64,000 bases of DNA from the NCBI GenBank assembly GCA_029532415.1, contig JAQOTA010000034.1, forward strand, positions 620,001 through 684,000, given 5' to 3'. A program made the translations under genes and the position numbers. Position 1 is the stretch's first letter. Every line of letters starts with the position of its first letter. Below the pieces are notes generated by a model. The model was not told the origin of the DNA. It searched no databases and worked only from the letters and a program-made list of their open reading frames with translations. The DNA is from Marasmius tenuissimus (taxonomy: Eukaryota > Basidiomycota > Agaricomycetes > Agaricales > Marasmiaceae). Shown here one piece after another: positions 56,433-64,000 of this stretch.

Positions 56433-57925
56433 CCTGGGGCAAGTATGTAGGCGAAGGAACGACCTAGTGAAGAGAGGGCGGACTGAAGAAGGGAGGGAAT
56501 GCGAGGGAATGTGGAGAAGCCAGGTGCCAACAATATATGTATGGGGACTAGAGCGCAGGAAATCATTTGTCGCTAAGACGCCGGGAAATTGACAGGCAGG
56601 CCTGGCTAAGGGAAAAAAAGCATGAAGACCAATTAGGTTCGCGACGTCATGTGAAAGATGTCGAAACCGCACTCAGCAGTCTAGATTTCTATCCAGGTGG
56701 CCGTCAATGAGCGAGCCTAAAATTGAGCGAGAATTCAGGTTGAGGTGCGTTGAGAGTATCTCTCTTGAGTTCCGCTCAGTACCTTGAACACCCGCCCTCA
56801 GGCCACTCCTAAGCTCTAGAACGGGACCTATATATATGATGTGGAGTTCTTTATAAAGCGGTATCAATTCGAGAATTAGGGATGTGGTAATGTCGTGTGT
56901 TTACAACGCTGAATCCCCACGAGCGGATGTACAGCGGTTCAAAAACGTAGGCGCCCTGCATGTAGGTCGTTAGCGAAGGGATTCAAGAAGCACTTAGAGC
57001 AGAATAAGCAGCCATTTATGAGATCGAGAGGTGACATGCGGACCGGTATTGGAGCATCATCAAGTTTGTCGCTGACCAAACCCCGACCAATTTGCAGCGA
57101 AGTTCAGCTGGCTTGCGCGATACATCTTCACTGGGTCCACGGGCAGAAGAGCTGCAGGAAGAATCACGGCTCTTACTTATGTCGATAAATGTGTGGTGGC
57201 CCTTTCAAACGACCTCGTGTGCCAGCAGTCAGGGTGATCGACGGCAAAAGACCAGGCGATGATAGAAACATAAATACGCTGCCCATCTACTTGCGTGGAT
57301 TCGGGTGGCTGGCTGACGGGAGAAAGGCTGTGTCAAGTACCTGCCACTGGGTCGCTGTGACTCCATTCAGGACACAAGGACCCGTTGAGGACCCGGTTGA
57401 ATGAACGCGTTCGGACGCGTCGAGCCATATTCCAATTTTGGCCAAAGCTACTGAGTCATAGGCGCTGAAAACCTGAGGTTCGAACTTGACGATAGTCAAC
57501 AGACTGGGCTTGACCTGGGAGATGAGTTTTCCTGTTGAGCTTCATTGAACAGGGTCGTTCTCGACATATGGAATACTCACGACATCTTACATGAACGGCG
57601 ATGGTGGTACGCGAGTACGCGAAGCAACGTGTATCCCATGAGCCAGCCACCGCTGAGTCTGAATCGGAGTCTGAAATTTTTGTGGGGGTGTTGACATTGA
57701 TTTTGCTGGGTTCCATCTTGTTCGCCCACGCGACGACGACGACGAATCCTTCCCTTATCCTCCTTCATCTTTAAGGTATGTGCTCCTCTCGCTGTTCTCA
57801 TCTACTGCAGGCGTGTATCAGAGCAATCCGTGATACACATCGCTCCCAGAGCGCGCCATGGGCATCGCGTTTTTCCTCGTACCACTTTCCTGCAATCAAC
57901 ACAGAAACTGATTACCACCTGCAGC
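56433..57925. other. 1.5 kb intergenic region
   Basis: No gene could be supported. Short open frames at about 57189-57404 (plus) and 57456-57801 (minus) lack family content. The last part should contain the beta-tubulin promoter and leader; a CT-rich run (cttcccttatcctccttcat near 57749-57770) is the only promoter-like signal. Confidence 0.4.
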
Positions 57926-59722
57926 ATGCGTGAAATTGTCCATCTCCAAACCGGCCAGGTGAGCACTGCTGTCTTTCAATCCCTAGTCCTATCGTTGATC
58001 ATTGCTCTCGCCGACAACAGTGCGGTAACCAAATCGGTTGGCATCTTTGTCTCAGGTGGCAGCTTCCTTGGAAATAACGCGCTTCTTTCTTGCTCTCTAG
58101 GTGCCAAGTTCTGGGAAGTTGTCTCCGATGAGCACGGTATCGAGCGTGACGGTCTCTACAAGGGCAACAACGACCTCCAACTCGAACGTATCTCCGTCTA
58201 CTATAATGAAATTGGTGCCAACAAATATGTTCCCCGTGCTGTTCTGGTTGATCTGGAGCCTGGTACCATGGACTCCGTTCGCTCTGGACCGCTGGGTGGC
58301 CTTTTCCGTCCCGACAACTTTGTTTTCGGACAGAGTGGTGCCGGTAACAACTGGGCCAAAGGACGTGCGTACCTCACCGCCCAACAGTTACACAGGGATA
58401 ATTGACTCTACTTGCGAACAGATTACACTGAAGGAGCGGAGCTGGTGGACTCTGTCCTTGACGTCGTGCGCAAAGAGGCTGAGGGTACGGACTGCTTGCA
58501 AGGTACATCATACATCTTCGACCACCCCTCTACATGTCTGACACTACTCCAAGGTTTCCAAATCACTCACTCACTCGGTGGTGGTACCGGTGCTGGTATG
58601 GGAACTCTCTTGATCTCGAAGATCCGTGAGGAGTACCCCGACAGGATGATGTGCACATACTCTGTCGTCCCTTCGCCCAAGGTCTCTGACACCGTCGTTG
58701 AACCGTACAACGCCACTCTTTCGGTTCACCAACTTGTCGAGAACTCTGACGAAACCTTCTGCATTGATAACGAAGCTTTGTACGACATCTGTTTCAGAAC
58801 GCTCAAGCTATCTACACCCACATATGGTGACCTTAACCACCTGGTGTCGATAGTCATGTCTGGTATCACCACATGTCTCCGATTCCCTGGCCAGCTCAAC
58901 TCTGACCTCAGAAAGTTGGCTGTTAACCTTGGTGAGTTCCTTGAACCAGGTTGCCTATCCCTCGGTCTCAACGGTCTTAACCTTCTTTGCAGTTCCCTTC
59001 CCCCGTCTCCACTTCTTCATGACCGGTTTTGCTCCCCTTACTGCCCGCGGTAGCGCCCAATACCGTGCAGTCACCGTCCCCGAACTCACCCAACAGATGT
59101 TCGATGCCAAGAACATGATGGCTGCTTCTGACCCCAGACACGGTCGTTACCTCACCGTGGGTTCGGTCGCTTTTCTTCTCGCATGAGTTCTGACCTATTT
59201 TTGTAGGTTGCCGCTGTCTTCCGTGGAAAAGTATCCATGAAGGAAGTTGAGGAGCAGATGCAGAATGTTCAGAACAAGAACTCTGCATACTTCGTCGAGT
59301 GGATTCCCAACAACGTCCTGACTGCTCAGTGTGATATCGCTCCTCGGGGTATCAAGATGGCTGTTACCTTCCTCGGTAACTCGACAGCTATCCAAGAACT
59401 CTTCAAGCGTGTCAGCGACCAGTTCACTGCCATGTTCAAGCGAAAGGCCTTCTTGCATTGGTACACACAAGAGGGTATGGATGAGATGGAGGTGCGTGTT
59501 TTCACGGCATTGCCGTCAGTTTCTGGTCCTTAAACCCCTATGACTCTAGTTCACTGAGGCGGAGTCGAACATGCAAGACTTGGTTGCTGAATACCAACAA
59601 TACCAGGATGCTACGTATGTCTTGTGTCTATCGCTGCCTAACCTAGACACTAACCCGTTGACATCAGCGTCGAGGAGGAAGGAGAGTACGAGGAGGAGCT
59701 CCCCGTTGAAGAGGATGTGTAA
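57926..59722 (+). CDS. TUB2: beta-tubulin
   Basis: About nine exons give a beta-tubulin of about 445 residues. The N-terminal [11 protein letters not shown] (first exon) carries the conserved autoregulation tetrapeptide MREI. Clear landmarks are [11 protein letters not shown], the nucleotide-binding [55 protein letters not shown] and [22 protein letters not shown], followed by the acidic tail [16 protein letters not shown]. Beta-tubulin forms heterodimers with alpha-tubulin in microtubules. The residues at benzimidazole-site positions were counted: Cys165, Tyr167, Glu198 and Phe200. Tyr at 167 is of interest because Phe is common there in sensitive fungi. Most Agaricomycetes have more than one beta-tubulin gene. 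Confidence 0.96.
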
Positions 59723-60256
59723 GCCCGACCTCTTCGAGGTTGTGTCGCAAAACGAAAAGCTCTTCTTTACCGATACCTGCCGATGCACACCTTTACTTAC
59801 GGCTTTTCATTTCTCTGTGTTGTCTCCTGCTTTTGGTCTCCCGTTCTGCATCAACTACATTAGCATCGTTTTCATTGTGTCGTTCACGATTTCTACAGTT
59901 TACAGTTCGCACTCTCTTTGTGGATATTACTTGAAACATTGGTGATTAATGCAATACTGATGCGTTTTGCCATCACGTCCCCTTGTTCGTGGAACTAAAG
60001 TATGCTGGCTACAATTTGAAGATGCACCAGTGTCGCGGGAGTGTCAGTGTTCAGTACTTCAGCTAGCGCTTCAAGCTTCAGTGTTCACCAAACATTGACA
60101 TTGGGTAAGCGCCCGTGCAAGTGACGTCACGGCGTCGATCAAAATGGCAACGCACGTTCTCGGCTTCGCCTTCTCACTACCACGACCTCAACACTCCTCG
60201 ACAGCCCTCAACCCATAGTACGGCCGCCTCTTGGCTAAGTTCTATCCAATTGTCCC
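59723..60256. other. intergenic region
   Basis: About 530 bp containing the beta-tubulin 3' UTR. No additional gene is seen. Positions 60000-60110 hold a few direct short repeats (cttcagtgttca), which are not interpreted. Confidence 0.4.
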
Positions 60257-60715
60257 ATGGGGTGCGTCTGGCTCACTCTTACTCACAAACTCAGGACTTA
60301 CATACCACCATTTAGTTGCATCGCGTCGTGTTTTGCAGGTAATTAAACGACACAGTTTAAGTTGAAGCTGTCTGGGTACCGCTCATGCTGAGATGGGATC
60401 TTTACAGGTATATTCGAATGCATTGGCGATACACTAATCGCCATTGTATCATTCATTGCTGGGATATTGGAGTGTATCGTAACCAGTGAGTGTCACCTTC
60501 GCGAAGTTTTGCGTAAAAGGTTTCTCATATATTGTCAAATCATTCCCAGCTATCACCGATATTTTGGTCTGTATCTGTAACTTCCTAACTTGTGGATGCT
60601 GTAGTCGGTGAGTTGGGCTTCTGATGACTTATTCTGCTGAGGTGGTAAAGAACTCGACTCACCTACTCCTGTGGCACGCTATAGGAGACATGCGCACTCC
60701 GATACAGTGGTTTGA
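60257..60715 (+). CDS. tiny Cys-rich, lipid-anchor-type membrane protein (64 residues, five mini-exons)
   Basis: A gene too fragmented for simple open-frame finding. Exons at about 60257-60261, 60316-60338, 60408-60485, 60550-60607 and 60685-60715 (195 nt) use GT-AG introns throughout. The product begins MGCIASCFAGIFECIG, continues with a long hydrophobic stretch (DTLIAIVSFIAGILECIV) and a second Cys-rich region (DILVCICNFLTCGCCSR), and ends RHAHSDTVV. The N-terminal MGC suggests N-myristoylation and palmitoylation; the nine Cys residues could be palmitoylated or coordinate metal. Small proteins of similar layout recur in Agaricomycetes, but I know no function. If the last intron is not used, the protein stops after CGCCSR (60611). 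The phase agreement of all exons is the main evidence. Confidence 0.6.
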
Positions 60716-61826
60716 AGGAGGGCTCCGGGGTTGATCGAAACGGTTCACTCTGGAGCCCGTGTTTGTGTGCTCGTGGTTGTGTGCTTAAGGCCTTTTGGTT
60801 GGTGGAAGGACGGCCGAATGTCGACGACTTTTAACGCCTTACGCTTTACGATGCTCGATCTATATTTGATACACGTCGGTGATAATTCACGATTTTGATT
60901 ATAAGATTGAACCTTCTTATGCGCATGCCTGATCTTAGGTAGGCATGGGTATCCCCTTTCTCCGTTCTTCTCTTGGCCTGCACATGAGATGGCTGCTTGC
61001 GATTCAGCGCTAGTGTCAGGACCTCAAGGAAGGTGCTATATACCCGTCCCGAAGTGGTCCAACTTATAATTGAGTAGACGAATATGCCTTATTTCGGTGT
61101 TCGCTTTTTTCCCGGGAGGAGCGACAGACAGCATGCATGGAACAGTGGCACCGTGTGGAGACAACATTGACGGAAAAGGTGTGTTTCCCGCTACTTATGG
61201 CCGTTCTTAAGTATATGATAGATTGTTTGTTAGAAATGCATTCGAACTAAGTTCAAAATAGGTTTCCCGTGTCTCTGTATCGGCTTTCAAAAGGCTTGTG
61301 TACTTTCTTTGTACCCGTATGTACTAGGAATCTATCATATGCGGCCACCGGGCGCCCTGCGCCCGTTCCGAGTACGCACAGCCGGCGATCAAGCTCAAGG
61401 CTGACAGGCACAACAGAACTTCATATAACTCGAATCTCGTCTTTCGTGAGAGGCCTTGAGACTGGAGTGAGCAAAAACAAGGGCAAGTTTCCATTCGATG
61501 CGGGCCAGGAGGAGTGGGAGGGTAAAATTCAGGGATGCACGTGGAATGTTCCAAGCTGCCGGCATGATGCCGCCACCGACCTGTTTCAGAAAATCTCGGT
61601 CTTGCACTCTAACTCCCACGTCTATAGTTACAACAATATTGGCTTCCTTCAACGTCCTGGCTATTCACTTCAAATCAAGCTCCAGTATATAAAAGGTTCG
61701 AACGCTTCATCAGTGATGCTGCTCCTCGAGACCTCGCCTCCGTGCTGCCACCTGGATTCCGCGTGTTGTAACGGATAAGAGTCAAGACACACAACTAGCC
61801 TGGGGTAAACCGTCCTTTCCTTAAAG
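60716..61826. promoter_or_regulatory. 1.1 kb intergenic region with a strong TATA box for the SLATT gene
   Basis: No gene is supported in the first 900 bases. A canonical TATA box, TATATAAAAG at about 61686-61695, lies about 135 bases upstream of the ATG at 61827, suggesting an inducible or highly regulated promoter for the SLATT-domain gene. The 169-codon open frame at 61269-61778 has unlikely composition and is not accepted. Confidence 0.45.
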
Positions 61827-63258
61827 ATGTCGAACGTTCAGGAAGCAAAAGTATTATCGCCCTCTGTTCAGCCCAAACCGCCTACCCAGGATACCACCAA
61901 GGGATCGAATGAACGCTCTGAACATTCAACTCAACCCATCTCACAGGGAGCATCATCGTCTGCGCCTATTCATGTATCCCAAACGCCGGCGCAGGATTCC
62001 ACACGGCCGTCGAACGAAACGTCTGAACGTTCAATCCAACCCATCTTACAAGCACCATCATCACCTGCACCCATCCATTTTCCACAGCCCCAAGTCTCGA
62101 GACAAGAACCCAGCTCCAATCTCGCTCCAAGTATACCTTCGCAGCCATCGACCCGTCCTGTCTCTCAGGCGACATCCACCGCGCCAATCGTGAGACTTCC
62201 AGCACCACCCCCCAGAGCTATCCAATACGATCAAAGAGCTCATGTGGATGACGGTCACACTGCTGCTGGGCATGGGCACGGGCCTGTTCGACGAACAAGT
62301 GGCACACTACATGATGTTAGCTCGAGGCGGACCACACTTCCTCCTTTACCTGTTCAAGGAGATGCCTCCAATCGCACCAGTCCGGATGAGATGCGATCGC
62401 CGGAATTTTTTGCGTTCGGGCGAATGCCTACAGCGAACACTCGAAGTCAGGGGACGCTCGATTATATTGTACCACAGCTTCCACTTGGTAGAGACGAGGT
62501 CAGTCGTCTTGTCTATTGCCGAACCGTTCGCGAACTGATCGTCGACATCTGAATAGAACCTTGGACCCAGGTCAATCAAGAAACGTATAGAGCCCACGAT
62601 AACTGAAGCAACGAACCAAAGAGCGAAGTTTGCGGCGACAGCAAGCTTAAACGGATATCTCTTGAATTTTGCCCTAGGTACCGGAACAGCTGAACTTGAT
62701 CTCTCCGATCTTTTCATAATCATTCATCAATTCAGGCCTTCAAGTGCTATTAGGAGCTTTGACAACTGGTCTTGCAGCGGTAACCACGGGTCGTCAGGTA
62801 CGTCTACGTATGACGGAGCGGATCGACCAAAATCTGACACAATTCCCATCTGTCCCTGCAGACCTCAATTGTGGTGTCCGTTCTTGGTAAATTTGGCTGA
62901 AGATTATACCCGGGCTGTTCAACAGCTAATGTTTTGATGTTCAGGTGGAATGACAACGCTTGTTGCGTCGTATCTTGCTCGTGTGCGAGGCTCTGGGGAA
63001 CCAGAATATTCGACAGGAAAAGTCAAAGACCTCGACCATTTCATCCGAGAATGCCGAGCGTTTGAATTGGATCACGGACATGAGATGGGTGGTGGTGTGT
63101 ACGACGCCAAATTAGTCGATTTTAGGGAACGCCTCGAAGACCTTCTTAATGATACGTGAGTCGAAAGATCTTACACAGGCTCCGGACGGAGATTATAACG
63201 AGTTTCTTATAGGGAGAAGCACGGGACGTCTACAAGAGACACAAAACAGCCTGCTTGA
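61827..63258 (+). CDS. fungal SLATT-domain (SMODS/SLOG-associating 2TM) protein
   Basis: Five or six exons. The first is a Pro/Ser/Thr/Gln-rich, repeat-like, presumably disordered 224-residue region (starts MSNVQEAKVLSPSVQ). The joined exons from about 62557 give a two-helix membrane domain: AKFAATASLNGYLLNFA, then LGLQVLLGALTTGLAAVTTG, TSIVVSVLGGMTTLVASYLA and the conserved downstream RVRGSGEPEYSTGK, with the helix-rich tail DLDHFIRECRAFEL. This matches the fungal SLATT family. In bacteria, SLATT domains are proposed pore-forming effectors in nucleotide-signalling conflict systems; in fungi the role is unknown. No partner SLOG or SMODS gene is seen nearby. Introns used: about 62499-62556, 62678-62735, 62798-62860 and 62885-62944, with a last one at about 63157-63211. 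The exact C-terminus is uncertain. Confidence 0.7.
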
Positions 63259-63654
63259 GCAAAATTCGTTCAAGGACACAGACACTATGACCATTTACGA
63301 TTATCCTGTGCATTCCTATCAGTATCTTTATTTTGTTTGAACGATAAGCTCACCCTCATTAATGTACATTTCGCGAACTTTTCCCGCATCTCCTTACATT
63401 CAACCAACATTCCGATTTCCCCGTTCCATTCCGGTTTCCCCGTTCCCTTCCTCCCAGCTCGGAGCTCCTCACCAGATCCTGCGGAAAACCAATCGAATCT
63501 GATCAACACGGCGGCCGCGTTATCAGGAAAGATCGATTCCGTTTGCACATGCTTCCCGTGCTTAAAAACCGTACTCTCGTGACGGAAATTTTTCGCAAAT
63601 CATTGCTCTTTTCTCCCTCCAGTCAGCACCTACAGTTCCTCAACTTCATCGACG
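63259..63654. other. intergenic region
   Basis: About 400 bp. Contains direct repeats of a ttccgatttccccgttccattccgg type near 63410-63450 and a pyrimidine-rich leader before the next ATG. No gene is seen. Confidence 0.4.
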
Positions 63655-64000
63655 ATGCCCGCCAACCCATCCCTCAAACTTAATACCGGTGCTGAAATGC
63701 CCACTGTCGGTCTTGGTCAGTGGCTCTAATGCAATGCCTCGTCATCATTCTCGTCCCAACCGAAATACATACTAACGGATCATGATTGTTTGTACTATTC
63801 AGGGACCTGGAAATCCGCACCTGGTGAAGTCGAACATGCTGTTGAACATGCTTTGAAGATTGGCTACAAGTCCATCGACACCGCCACCGCGTACGCCAAT
63901 GAAGCAGAAGTCGCAAAGGGTATCAAGGCGTCTGGCGTACCACGGGAGAGCTTCTTCTTGACCACAAAACTCAACAACCCTGACATGGGACGTCCCGCAG
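63655..64000 (+). CDS. aldo-keto reductase, 5' end only (cut by window edge)
   Basis: Starts MPANPSLKLNTGAEMPTVGL at 63655; an intron near 63716-63802 joins to GTWKSAPGEVEHAVEHALKIGY, followed by SIDTATAYANEAEVAKGIK, which contains the conserved Asp (DTA) and the catalytic Tyr (AYANE), and then SFFLTTKLNN. This is the N-terminal part of the (beta/alpha)8 barrel of NAD(P)H-dependent aldo-keto reductases. The catalytic Lys/His lie further on and may be partly outside the window. Many fungal members reduce xylose, glycerol-type aldehydes or other carbonyls; the substrate is not defined. The gene continues beyond base 64000. Confidence 0.88.

Noticed and set aside
61269..61778. 169-codon open frame upstream of the SLATT gene
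   Set aside because: No family resemblance and irregular composition; the TATA box of the next gene lies within it.

Overview
The window reads as nuclear DNA of a filamentous basidiomycete, most likely an Agaricomycete. Nearly every gene is cut by several canonical GT-AG introns of about 45-65 nt. Gene density is high, both strands are used, and the families present (fungal SLATT protein, DUF3433 protein, AzgA permease, Ngaro-type retroelement) are typical of mushroom-forming fungi. There are no bacterial operons, rRNAs, convincing tRNAs or CRISPR arrays. The organism is inferred from gene architecture, not from a species marker.

Left part (1-21.3 kb), ordinary chromosomal genes: a possible 3' fragment of a gene entering from the left, an AzgA purine permease, an ERG25-type C-4 methylsterol oxidase, an F-box-like protein, a GPI-type secreted cupredoxin, an IGHMBP2/Hcs1-type SF1 helicase, an F-box/LRR protein, the mitochondrial complex III chaperone Cbp3, a questin-oxidase-like (AflY/DUF4243) protein, and a secreted Thr/Pro-rich repeat protein.

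Centre (21.3-34.2 kb), the most unusual part: a tandem duplication of a head-to-head gene pair. Each unit holds a 472-residue cytoplasmic-type protein with one c-type heme motif (CASCH) and, on the opposite strand, a paralogue of holocytochrome c synthase (heme lyase, CCHL/HCCS). The lyase keeps the heme-lyase core but ends in a hydrophobic tail-anchor-like segment. The pairing suggests a dedicated heme-attachment enzyme with its own non-canonical substrate. All exon lengths of the two cytochrome copies agree, part of the gene looks homogenised by gene conversion, and the two intergenic spacers are almost the same length (723 and 724 bp) once an insertion is removed. That insertion is a complete 5.75 kb tyrosine-recombinase retrotransposon (DIRS order, Ngaro-like: A1-gag-RT/RH-YR-B1-A2-B2) sitting in the shared promoter of the second pair.

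Right part (34.5-64 kb), mostly housekeeping genes: a C2H2 zinc-finger regulator, GINS subunit Sld5, NC2-alpha/Bur6, a P-loop NTPase of a fungal-expanded type with a damaged-looking reading frame, the COPII cargo adaptor Sec24, two unrecognised proteins, a DUF3433 membrane protein, aminopeptidase P with a possible mitochondrial leader, a seven-helix-like membrane protein, beta-tubulin (Tyr at residue 167), a tiny lipid-anchored-looking Cys-rich membrane protein, a fungal SLATT-domain protein, and the 5' end of an aldo-keto reductase cut by the window edge.
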